A stretch of DNA of 64,000 bases from CAYRNY01 sp964425755. GTDB lineage: Bacteria > Chloroflexota > Anaerolineae > Aggregatilineales > Aggregatilineaceae. Below the pieces are notes generated by a model. The model did no database searches, was not told the DNA's origin, and saw only the letters and a list, made by a program, of their open reading frames with translations. Positions 1 through 6,660 of the stretch are shown here, piece after piece; position 1 is the first letter of the stretch, and each line of letters starts with the position of its first letter. The stretch spans positions 81,266 to 145,265 of the forward strand of contig CAYRNY010000016.1 of the NCBI GenBank assembly GCA_964425755.1, read 5' to 3'. The translations under genes were made by a program, and so were the position numbers.

Positions 1-2
1 AG

Positions 3-140
3 CAGGCGGGGATGCTGACCGCCGCCGTAATGAGCGGCGCGTCCACACGGGAGGATGTCGCCCGCATGCAGCGCCCGCCGGATTACGTCCTGGAGCATAT
101 CGGGGAAATTCCCACCGCCCTTGGCGCGCTATTGCAGTGA
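3..140 (+). CDS. HAD-family hydrolase, C-terminal fragment
   Basis: The window opens inside this gene. The frame starting at base 3 reads 45 residues to a TGA at 138-140. The fragment contains AGMLTAAVMSG and PPDYVLEHIGE, which resemble the last conserved part of HAD phosphatases (the alpha/beta turn after motif IV, where AGM..A.V.SG is followed by a predicted-domain DYV..hI.EL). The catalytic aspartates lie upstream of the window. The exact subfamily (phosphoglycolate phosphatase-like or NagD-like) cannot be told from this piece. Confidence 0.6.
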   Translation, partial: QAGMLTAAVMSGASTREDVARMQRPPDYVLEHIGEIPTALGALLQ

Positions 141-169
141 GCGAGGAAGTGCAGCGCGCGTCGCGAGAC

Positions 170-203
170 AAAAAAGACCCCAACCACGCGGCTGGGGTCT
201 TCC
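170..203 (-). terminator. Intrinsic terminator of the tRNA-fMet transcript
   Basis: On the minus strand a 7-bp stem (GACCCCA with TGGGGTC, 176-199) is followed by six T residues (170-175 on the plus strand are A). It sits directly downstream of the minus-strand tRNA. Confidence 0.85.
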
Positions 204-207
204 ACTA

Positions 208-279
208 TAGCGGGGGCAGGATTCGAACCTGCGACCTCCGGGTTATGAGCCCGACGAGCTGCCACTGCTCTACCCCGCA
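208..279 (-). tRNA. Initiator tRNA-fMet (anticodon CAT)
   Basis: The minus strand folds into a complete 72-nt cloverleaf: 7-nt acceptor arms, D stem GAGC/GCTC, anticodon stem TCGGG/CCCGG around loop CTCATAA, 5-nt variable loop, T stem GCAGG/CCTGC around TTCGAAT. The anticodon is CAT. Three consecutive G-C pairs at the base of the anticodon stem and a non-Watson-Crick 1-72 pair (U and U) are the marks of an initiator tRNA, as opposed to elongator Met or Ile2. The 3' CCA is not encoded. It has its own promoter (292-320) and terminator (170-203), so it is a single-gene unit. Confidence 0.93.
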
Positions 280-291
280 TCAACGGTGAGT

Positions 292-320
292 ACTATACCA
301 TCAGGAATATAGGCCGTCAA
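292..320 (-). promoter_or_regulatory. Sigma70-type promoter of tRNA-fMet
   Basis: Minus strand: -35 TTGACG (315-320), 17-nt spacer, -10 TATAGT (292-297), ending 13 nt before the mature tRNA 5' end. Near-consensus boxes and ideal spacing. Confidence 0.8.
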
Positions 321-393
321 GGGTTAAATTTTGGGTTTTTACAGAATATCTGGGGGTCAGAAAGGAGCAGGAAGGACCGCCCGCCTCAACTTG

Positions 394-423
394 TTGTGCC
401 TGCTGCGCCGAAACGCGTATACT
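394..423 (+). promoter_or_regulatory. Probable promoter of pncC
   Basis: TTGTGC (394-399), 18-nt spacer, TATACT (418-423), 46 nt upstream of the chosen pncC start. Confidence 0.55.
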
Positions 424-468
424 GGATTCAGGGGATGGGTCACGCACACAACAGAGGGACTGCTCACC

Positions 469-954
469 ATGACTGCCAACTCGCTCGAACAGACCGTTGG
501 GGACCGGCTGCGCGCCGCCGGGCTGACCATCGCAACCGCTGAATCCTGCACCGGTGGCCTGATCACGGCGCGCCTGACCGCCGTCGCGGGCAGCTCGGAT
601 TATGTGCTGGGCGGCGTGGTGTCGTATGCGAACGCGGTCAAACAGCAGGTGCTCGGCGTGGGCGCGGAGACGCTCGCGCAGCACGGCGCGGTCAGCGAGC
701 CGGTCGCGCGACAAATGGCGGACGGCGTGCGTAGACTCTTGCAGGCCGCGGTCGCGCTCAGCGTGACCGGGATCGCGGGGCCGGGTGGCGGGACCGCCGA
801 GAAACCCGTCGGCCTGACGTTCATCGGGCTCAGCACCCCGGCGGGAACGTGGGTGCGGCGGTTCCTCTTTTCGGGCGACCGCGCGCAGAACCGCGCGCAG
901 TCCGTCACCGCGGCGCTCCAGTTCGTGCTAGATTACCTGGACGGGCAGCTATGA
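469..954 (+). CDS. pncC: Nicotinamide-nucleotide amidohydrolase, CinA C-terminal family
   Basis: A 161-aa protein that is the single-domain CinA_C/PncC form. It carries the hallmark ATAESCTGGL near residue 20, followed by YANAVKQQVLGV, HGAVSE and VTGIAGPGGGT.EKPVG, all typical of the family. PncC deamidates nicotinamide mononucleotide to nicotinate mononucleotide in the cytoplasm, recycling pyridine nucleotides. The frame is open further upstream, but the start at 469 is preferred because family members begin just before the ESCTGG motif and a promoter lies at 394-423. The stop overlaps the start of the next gene (ATGA), so the two are probably translationally coupled. The N-terminal CinA domain is absent, as in many bacteria. 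Confidence 0.93.
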   Translation: MTANSLEQTVGDRLRAAGLTIATAESCTGGLITARLTAVAGSSDYVLGGVVSYANAVKQQVLGVGAETLAQHGAVSEPVARQMADGVRRLLQAAVALSVTGIAGPGGGTAEKPVGLTFIGLSTPAGTWVRRFLFSGDRAQNRAQSVTAALQFVLDYLDGQL

Positions 955-1187
955 CATTTCGCATGACCCAGGTAGACGCTACCTTCACCCCGGACGGCTG
1001 GCCGGTGCCGTCCAGCCTGCGCTGGGAAGGCGCGACGATACCCGTGATCGACGTGGGCCGCCGCTGGCGCGCTGATGACGGGATCCACGTGCTGGTGCGC
1101 GTGCCGGATGGCCGGGTCTTCGAGCTGCACACCAACGGCGCGTTGTGGCGCGCGGCAGTCATCTCCGAGCCGCCGGAATACGCGTAG
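951..1187 (+). CDS. Small hypothetical protein (DUF6504-like)
   Basis: A 78-aa protein whose ATG overlaps the TGA of pncC (ATGA at 951-954), so it is most likely the second gene of that operon. The sequence has the pattern of a small beta-barrel-like domain: a Pro/Trp-containing stretch (GWPVPSSLRWEG), then IPVIDVGRRWR and a second hydrophobic half with RVFELHTNGALWRAAVI. This resembles the short DUF6504-type proteins in which a W-x-G segment precedes a conserved R-W pair, but the match is from memory and weak. No catalytic residues, signal peptide or membrane segment can be recognised. Confidence 0.7.
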   Translation: MTFRMTQVDATFTPDGWPVPSSLRWEGATIPVIDVGRRWRADDGIHVLVRVPDGRVFELHTNGALWRAAVISEPPEYA

Positions 1188-1208
1188 GTGCGGCGGCACG
1201 GGCCGGTA

Positions 1209-1237
1209 TTGCCGAATCACACCGCACACTTTATGAT
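1209..1237 (+). promoter_or_regulatory. Probable promoter of the secreted hydrolase gene
   Basis: TTGCCG (1209-1214), exactly 17-nt spacer, TATGAT (1232-1237), 61 nt upstream of the ATG at 1299. Confidence 0.65.
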
Positions 1238-1298
1238 CGGCGCATGAGCCGTTGGCCTGCATCCCCACATTATCGCAAGCATTGAAAGGTCAAGGTGC

Positions 1299-2270
1299 AT
1301 GAACCGGTCCACAGTCATCAGCCTCTTGCTCCTGCTGCTGGCGCTCGGAGTCGCGCTGCCGGCAGCGGCACAAGATCATTCCCCCATCCCTGACGAATAC
1401 GCCGGCCTGACGATCGAGGCGCTGCGCGCGCGCAGTTACGGCGGCGGCGTGGTCACCGTCGAGCAGACGCTGGCGCAAACCGACGCCTTTACGCGTTACC
1501 TGATCGCCTACCCCAGCGACGACCTGACGATCTACGGCTTCATGAACATCCCGCAGGGACGCGGGCCGTTCCCGGTGATCATCGCGCTGCACGGGTACAT
1601 CGACCCGGCGCAGTACTACACGCTGGACTACACCACGCGTTACGCCGACGATCTCGCGCGGGCAGGCTATCTCGTGCTGCACCCCAACCTGCGCGGCTAC
1701 GCGCCCTCTGACAACGGACCCAACCTGTTCCGCGTGGGCATGGCGATCGACGTGCTGAACCTGGTGGCGATCGTGCGGCAGACCGGCGGCATGGCCGGGG
1801 AGTTGTTCGCCGCGAGTCCTGAGGCGATCGGGCTGTGGGGGCACAGCATGGGCGGCGGAATCTCGCTGCGGGTGATCACGGTCGATCCCGGCATCGACGC
1901 GGCGGTGCTCTACGGCGCGATGAGCGGCGACGAGGTGCAGAACTTCACCGCGATCAACCAGTGGTCCGGCGGGCGGCGCGGCCTGGAAGAACTCGCCGCA
2001 CCGGAAGCGGCGTTACAGGCCATCTCCCCGATCTACCACCTGGACGCCATCGAGGCGGCGGTGAGCATCCATCACGGCGCTGCGGATGGACTGGTGCCGC
2101 CGGAATGGTCAGCCCATTTGTGCGCGTGGCTGCAAGCGCTCGGCAAGACCGTGCAGTGTTTCAGCTATGAAGGCCAGCCGCACACATTCACCGGCGAGGG
2201 CGATCGCCTGTTCGTGCAGAATACGATCGCGTTTTTCGACGCGTTCCTGAAGAACGAAACGATCCCGTAG
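1299..2270 (+). CDS. Secreted alpha/beta hydrolase (dienelactone hydrolase / S9-peptidase-like fold)
   Basis: A 323-aa protein with a clear Sec signal peptide (hydrophobic residues 6-20, cleavage near PAAAQ, residues 21-25). The alpha/beta-hydrolase core shows an oxyanion strand PVIIALHGY at 92-100, a nucleophile elbow GHSMGG with Ser183, an acid at Asp263 (GAADGLVPP) and His295 (GQPHTF), which together make a plausible catalytic triad. The motif layout is that of prolyl-oligopeptidase-like and BAAT/dienelactone hydrolase esterases; substrate is unknown. It should act outside the membrane. The gene has its own promoter and is followed after 7 bp by a convergent gene. Peptidase versus esterase activity cannot be decided from sequence. 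Confidence 0.88.
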   Translation: MNRSTVISLLLLLLALGVALPAAAQDHSPIPDEYAGLTIEALRARSYGGGVVTVEQTLAQTDAFTRYLIAYPSDDLTIYGFMNIPQGRGPFPVIIALHGYIDPAQYYTLDYTTRYADDLARAGYLVLHPNLRGYAPSDNGPNLFRVGMAIDVLNLVAIVRQTGGMAGELFAASPEAIGLWGHSMGGGISLRVITVDPGIDAAVLYGAMSGDEVQNFTAINQWSGGRRGLEELAAPEAALQAISPIYHLDAIEAAVSIHHGAADGLVPPEWSAHLCAWLQALGKTVQCFSYEGQPHTFTGEGDRLFVQNTIAFFDAFLKNETIP

Positions 2271-2277
2271 CGACCGG

Positions 2278-2679
2278 CTACGCGCCCTTCTCGCGCACCT
2301 TCTGTTCGAACCGGTCGCGATCCACGATAAAACGCTCGTGCGTGCCGGAGCCGATCACCTCGACCGGGTCCGCCGCCGAGACCTCGAACACCAGCCGCCG
2401 CCCGTCCACCTCGGTGAGCGTGGCGGTGGCGCTGACGGTCATGCCGACCGGCGTCGCGGCGAGGTGCTGCACGTCGATGCGCGTGCCGACCGACGTTTTG
2501 CCTTCCGGCAGGTGCCCATCCAGCGCGGCGACGGCTGCCGCCTCGATCAGCGCGATCATGGCGGGCGTGGCGTAAACGGCGACGGTCCCGCTGGCGAAGG
2601 CGTTCGCGGTCAGGTCGGGCGTCACGGTGACGCTTGCGGTCCCGCTCAGGCCGGGGGACAGGGTCAGATCGTCGGGCAT
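2278..2679 (-). CDS. Hotdog-fold thioesterase, FlK (fluoroacetyl-CoA thioesterase) family
   Basis: A 133-aa hotdog protein. Thr38, Glu46 and His72 (in ATPAMIALIEAAA and DVQHLAATP) have spacings of 8 and 26 residues, the same as the catalytic Thr42-Glu50-His76 of FlK. Homologues in non-fluorinating bacteria are general acyl-CoA thioesterases of unknown substrate, so a role in fluoroacetate resistance should not be assumed. The frame is open further upstream, but the ATG at 2679 gives the normal family length. It converges with the secreted hydrolase with only 7 bp between stops. Confidence 0.88.
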   Translation of the reverse strand: MPDDLTLSPGLSGTASVTVTPDLTANAFASGTVAVYATPAMIALIEAAAVAALDGHLPEGKTSVGTRIDVQHLAATPVGMTVSATATLTEVDGRRLVFEVSAADPVEVIGSGTHERFIVDRDRFEQKVREKGA

Positions 2680-2857
2680 GGCGCTGCTCACTTTCGGTTT
2701 AGATGATCGCGTAATCGTTCTAACATGTACGGTCTGAGTGAGCAAATTTCCGAGCAATCGCCCGGAGCAGCCACCCGCGCCAGTTCGAGGGCCGGTTCGC
2801 GGTCCGATCGGTGCATAGCCTTGTGCTTGAGCGCAAGGCGGACCGCGAATTTTCCGG

Positions 2858-2886
2858 TTGACTCGCCCCGCCAAACACCGTATGAT
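2858..2886 (+). promoter_or_regulatory. Strong sigma70-type promoter driving the structured RNA
   Basis: TTGACT (2858-2863), exactly 17-nt spacer, TATGAT (2881-2886): five of six consensus bases in each box. Predicted transcription start near 2893. Confidence 0.8.
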
Positions 2887-2892
2887 TAAGCA

Positions 2893-3056
2893 CATGAACA
2901 CGTACGAACGATCTCACGCCGCCTGTGGTGGCATGATGCGGATGCGCCGCTTGCCGTGGTCGGATGTTCCGGCGATGGCGCTTGGTGCTGGCTAGCGCGC
3001 ATTCGCCACCAACCCGATTACGGCAAGCAAACCGTCGAGCACTCGGCGGTTTTTTG
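2893..3056 (+). ncRNA. Candidate standalone structured small RNA, about 164 nt, upstream of metG
   Basis: It lies between a near-consensus promoter (2858-2886) and an intrinsic terminator (3031-3056) in a 521-bp gap without a convincing protein gene. The 3' half folds into one long hairpin: 2949-2963 pairs with 3014-3028 over 15 bp (two G-U pairs in the middle). Inside it further pairs form (2966-2968 with 3011-3013, 2971-2975 with 3003-3007, 2978-2981 with 2995-2998). The 5' part has a separate small hairpin (GCCGCC, loop TGT, GGTGGC, near 2919-2933). metG has its own promoter after the terminator, so this looks like an independent RNA and not only a leader. I do not see the T-box AGGGTGGNACCGCG element, SAM-I sequence or the SRP RNA tetraloop region. 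A divergent 6S RNA is possible but unproven. Confidence 0.6.
3031..3056 (+). terminator. Intrinsic terminator of the structured RNA
   Basis: An 8-bp stem ACCGTCGA/TCGGCGGT (one G-U pair) with loop GCAC, immediately followed by a run of six T. Confidence 0.88.
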
Positions 3057-3130
3057 TTTGCGTTGACCCGACGTTCCATACGCGGCACGTCGAGCAACGC
3101 AACTGGAAACCGAAAACTGCCAACGGATCG

Positions 3131-3159
3131 CTGAAAACACCGGACTTTCGCGCTACAAT
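3131..3159 (+). promoter_or_regulatory. Probable promoter of metG
   Basis: CTGAAA (3131-3136), 17-nt spacer, TACAAT (3154-3159), 41 nt upstream of the metG ATG and downstream of the RNA terminator. Confidence 0.6.
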
Positions 3160-3200
3160 GTTCGCCGGTCAACCGACCTTGTACATGCAAAGGGGATACC

Positions 3201-5009
3201 ATGCCTGAATACATTCACGTTTCCGTCGCCTGGCCTTACGCCAACGGGGATATGCACGCCGGACACATGGCGGGCGCCTACCTGCCTGCCGACATCTTCG
3301 CGCGGTTTCACCGCCTGAAGGGCAACCACGTGCTGATGGTCAGCGGCTCGGATTCGCACGGCACGCCGATCACGGTCGAAGCCGACAAGCTCGGCGTCAC
3401 GCCGCGCGACGTCTTTGAGCACTACCACCGCCGCTTTTTGGAAACGCAGCGCGACTTCGGCATCAGCTACGACCTGTTCACGCATACCGACACCGCCAAT
3501 CACCACCGGGTCGCCCAGGACATATTCACCACGCTGCTGGAGCGCGGCTACCTCTACAAAGAACGGCAGCGCCTGCTTTACAGCGAGACCGAGCAGCGCT
3601 TCCTGCCGGATCGCTACGTCGAGGGCACGTGCCCGATCTGCGGCTACGAGAACGCGCGCGGCGACCAGTGCGACAACTGCGGCTCGCTGCTCGACGCGCT
3701 GGACCTGATCAACCCGCGCAGCCGCACCGATGGCGCGACGCCTGTCGTGCGCGAAACCGAACACTACTTCTTCAATCTCGCGGCGTTCAAAGAGAAACTG
3801 CGCGACTACCTGGCCGATCCACGTAAAGCGCGAGAATGGCGCACGCAGGTGCTGCGTGTCTCGCAGAACAAGGTCGACGAACTCAAAGGCCGCCCGATCA
3901 CGCGTGATATCGGCTGGGGCATCCGCATCCCGCTTGAGGGCTGGGAAGACAAGCGCATGTACGTGTGGTTCGAGGCCGTGATGGGCTACCTTACCGCCAG
4001 CGTGGAATGGGCCAAGAACACCGGCGATCCCGAAGCCTGGAAGCAGTGGTGGTATAACCCCGACGCCAAGATTTACAACTTCATCGGCAAGGACAACATC
4101 GAGTTCCACACGATCATCTGGCCTGCGGAACTGATGGGCATCGATGGCCTCTACACCGGCGGCGACGAGGGGCACATCAACCTGCCCTATGACGTGCCCG
4201 CCAATGAGTTCATGAACATCGAGAGCCAGCAGTTCTCCAAGAGCCGCAACTGGGCGATCTGGATCCCCGACATCCTTGAACGCTACTCGGCGGACCAGAT
4301 CCGTTACTACATCGCGATGACATTCCCCGAAACGCGCGACTCCGACTGGTCCTGGGAAGGGTTCGTCAACCGCAACAATACCGAGTTGCTCGCCGCGTGG
4401 GGCAACCTGGTCAACCGCGTGCTCAAGTTCGCGACCAAGCACTTCGACAGCGCCGTGCCGCAACCCGGCGAACTGGAGCCGATGGACGAGGCGATCATCG
4501 CGCAGGTGGAAGACGGGTTCGAGCAGATCGGCGAACTGCTGGCGGCGGTCAGGCTGCGTGATGCGCTGGCGGAAGGGATCGCGCTGGCGCGCGCGGTGAA
4601 CGGCTACCTGGACCGCGCGCCCTGGTTCAAGGTCGTCAAGGACGACAAACAGCGTGCCGCGACGACGATCTACACCGCGCTGCGCTGCATCGACAACCTC
4701 AAGACGCTGCTCGCGCCGTTCCTGCCGTTCACCTCGCAGCAGGTGCACGAGTTCCTGGGTTACGAGGGGCGACTGTTCGGCGACCTGCGCATCGAGACAT
4801 TTGAGGAAGACGGCCAGGCACACCAAGCGCTGACCTATCATGCGGACGAGAACGTCGTCGGCGCGTGGGAGCCGAGCAAACTGCCGCCGGGGCAGGCGCT
4901 CCGCCAGCCGAAACCGCTGTTCCGCAAGCTGGAGCCGGAGCTGATCGACGAGGAGCGCGCGCGGCTGGGCCAGCCCCGCGAAACCGCGAGCCAGCCGAAA
5001 CGCGCCTGA
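3201..5009 (+). CDS. metG: Methionyl-tRNA synthetase
   Basis: A 602-aa class I aminoacyl-tRNA synthetase that charges tRNA-Met in the cytoplasm. The N-terminal Rossmann domain opens with VSVAWPYANGDMHAGHMAG, where HAGH stands in the HIGH position. A zinc knuckle CPICG...CDNCG follows near residue 141. The KMSKS-region loop reads QQFSKSRNWAIW, with FSKSR replacing KMSKS as in many MetRS of this type. The C-terminal helical anticodon-binding domain is complete, and there is no C-terminal tRNA-binding EMAP domain. The ATG at 3201 follows AGGGG and gives the normal family N-terminus. It has a promoter at 3131-3159 and a terminator at 5081-5110. The structured RNA upstream could be co-regulated with it. 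Confidence 0.96.
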   Translation: MPEYIHVSVAWPYANGDMHAGHMAGAYLPADIFARFHRLKGNHVLMVSGSDSHGTPITVEADKLGVTPRDVFEHYHRRFLETQRDFGISYDLFTHTDTANHHRVAQDIFTTLLERGYLYKERQRLLYSETEQRFLPDRYVEGTCPICGYENARGDQCDNCGSLLDALDLINPRSRTDGATPVVRETEHYFFNLAAFKEKLRDYLADPRKAREWRTQVLRVSQNKVDELKGRPITRDIGWGIRIPLEGWEDKRMYVWFEAVMGYLTASVEWAKNTGDPEAWKQWWYNPDAKIYNFIGKDNIEFHTIIWPAELMGIDGLYTGGDEGHINLPYDVPANEFMNIESQQFSKSRNWAIWIPDILERYSADQIRYYIAMTFPETRDSDWSWEGFVNRNNTELLAAWGNLVNRVLKFATKHFDSAVPQPGELEPMDEAIIAQVEDGFEQIGELLAAVRLRDALAEGIALARAVNGYLDRAPWFKVVKDDKQRAATTIYTALRCIDNLKTLLAPFLPFTSQQVHEFLGYEGRLFGDLRIETFEEDGQAHQALTYHADENVVGAWEPSKLPPGQALRQPKPLFRKLEPELIDEERARLGQPRETASQPKRA

Positions 5010-5080
5010 CACGCGGCCCGGCGTAAGTCAGCCGCAGCGCAGCCGGATGTGAGCAACAGCCGGATTCCGCGTACAATAAG

Positions 5081-5110
5081 GGGCGAGCCAACCGGTGCTC
5101 GCCCTGTTTG
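5081..5110 (+). terminator. Terminator downstream of metG
   Basis: An 8-bp perfect stem GGGCGAGC (5081-5088) with GCTCGCCC (5097-5104), followed by TGTTTGG; the T tract is short. Confidence 0.6.
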
Positions 5111-5215
5111 GTTCCGGTTCGGGCGCGCGTCACGTGTCGGGAAACAGGCCCCGACAGCCGGCAACGGGCAACCAGGAATCAAGGACCAACAACCGTCACG
5201 CAAAGGACAAACCCC

Positions 5216-6556
5216 ATGATCCGCCGTGTAGAATGGTTCGTGATCGGCTTCATCGTCGCGGTGTATCTCGCGCTGGCGGGGCTGTACGCCGTGCGCACGC
5301 CGGACTGGCAGGCGCCCGACGAACCGGCGCACTACAACTACGTGCGGCAGATCGTGGACGACCGCGCGCTACCCGTCTTGCAGCAGGGCGATTGGCAGCA
5401 GGAATACCAGGAAACGCTCACGGCGTCCGGCTTCCGGCCCGACCTGCTGGGCCGGCTCGACACGCTGCAGTACGAAGACCACCAGCCGCCGCTGTATTAC
5501 CTGCTGCAAGCGCCGGTCTACGCGCTGGCGGATGGCGATCTGCTGGCGCTGCGGCTGTTCTCGGTGGTGTTGGGCGCGGGCGTGGTGCTGTGCGCGTGGG
5601 CCGTGCTGCGGACCGCGTTCCCTGGCGGGCCAGTCGTGGCATTGGCCGGGGCGGGATTCGTCGCGTTCCTGCCACAGCACCTGGCGATCCTCGGCAGCGT
5701 GAGCAACGACGCGCTCGCGGAGTTGGTCGTCGGGTTGACGCTGCTCGCGGTCGTGCGTTACCTGGACCAGCGGCGCGATCTCTCGCCGCTGGTGTTGGGC
5801 GCGCTGGTAGGGCTGGCGCTGCTGACCAAGACCACGATCTACTTCCTGGGCGGGATCGTCGTGCTGGCGGTGCTGCTGCGCGGGCGGCGCGCACGCTGGG
5901 ACCGGCGCACGCTGGGGGCGCATCTCAGCGCCGCGATCGTGCCCGCGTTGCTGCTGGGCGGGCTGTGGTGGGCGCGGAATCTGAGCGTCTACGGCGGGAC
6001 GGACGCCTTCGGCCTGCAGCGCCACGACGCGGTAACGGTCGGGCAGATGCGCACCGACACCTACATCGAGGTGGTGTTGGGCGGCAGCGTGCGCCAGTAC
6101 CTCAAGCACGCCGCCGAGACCACGTTCCACAGCTTTTGGGGCCAGTTCGGCTGGATGGCGTTGCCGATGCCGCTTGCGGTCTACCGCGTGCTGCTGCTGG
6201 GGACCGTCGCCGTGATCGCGGGCGCGGTGATCGTCGCGTGGCGGCAGCGTCTGCTGCGCCAGCTCAGCGGGCCACAGCGCGACGTGCTGGTTATCTTCGC
6301 CGCCGTGATCGCGTTCGTGTGCGCGGCGTATGTGCTGTATAACGTGGACTTCGTGCAGTTCCAGGGGCGCTATCTCTACCCGGCGCTGATCCCGATCGCG
6401 TTCGTGGTCGCGGTCGGGCTGCGGGGATGGGCGTCGCTGCTGGAGCCGCTGGCCCCGGCGCTGGCGTGGCTGCCCCTCGCCGCGATCGCCGTGTGGGCGC
6501 TGTTCGCGTGGTACGCGCTGGAAACGTACATCGTGCCGAACCTGCCGCACTGGTGA
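5216..6556 (+). CDS. Integral membrane GT-C type glycosyltransferase (GT39/DUF2142-like)
   Basis: A 446-aa polytopic membrane protein. The first membrane span starts at about residue 8. It is followed by an extracytoplasmic loop holding PDEPAHYNYVRQI, the acidic motif seen in dolichyl-phosphate-mannose-type (GT39/PMT_2) and DUF2142 transferases, and DHQPPLYYLLQAP, also typical. Around ten further hydrophobic segments follow. Such enzymes use a polyprenyl-phosphate sugar to glycosylate lipids or proteins outside the membrane. The acceptor is unknown. The ATG at 5216 is preferred over upstream starts because it begins just before the first membrane span. There is no other glycan-assembly gene beside it. 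Confidence 0.82.
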   Translation: MIRRVEWFVIGFIVAVYLALAGLYAVRTPDWQAPDEPAHYNYVRQIVDDRALPVLQQGDWQQEYQETLTASGFRPDLLGRLDTLQYEDHQPPLYYLLQAPVYALADGDLLALRLFSVVLGAGVVLCAWAVLRTAFPGGPVVALAGAGFVAFLPQHLAILGSVSNDALAELVVGLTLLAVVRYLDQRRDLSPLVLGALVGLALLTKTTIYFLGGIVVLAVLLRGRRARWDRRTLGAHLSAAIVPALLLGGLWWARNLSVYGGTDAFGLQRHDAVTVGQMRTDTYIEVVLGGSVRQYLKHAAETTFHSFWGQFGWMALPMPLAVYRVLLLGTVAVIAGAVIVAWRQRLLRQLSGPQRDVLVIFAAVIAFVCAAYVLYNVDFVQFQGRYLYPALIPIAFVVAVGLRGWASLLEPLAPALAWLPLAAIAVWALFAWYALETYIVPNLPHW

Positions 6557-6591
6557 GCGCCCCGCGCGGCAGCATGCAGGTGCCACAAAAC

Positions 6592-6627
6592 CGCCGGGAC
6601 GCAGGCCCTTTCGCCCACGTCCCGGCG
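6592..6627. terminator. Hairpin between convergent genes
   Basis: A perfect 10-bp inverted repeat CGCCGGGACG (6592-6601) and CGTCCCGGCG (6618-6627) lies between two convergent stop codons. There is no T tract, so it may act as a bidirectional or factor-assisted terminator. Confidence 0.5.
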
Positions 6628-6660
6628 CGCGTCGTCAATGCTGAGGCGGCGCTTACCGGC

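Noticed and set aside
2880..3056. A T-box or SAM riboswitch upstream of metG
   Set aside because: No AGGGTGGNACCGCG box or SAM-I core can be found, and metG has its own promoter after the terminator.
3153..5012. A 619-codon open frame antisense to metG
   Set aside because: It is a shadow caused by GC-rich codon bias of metG. It has no start site, and its Arg/Val/Asp-rich composition matches no family.
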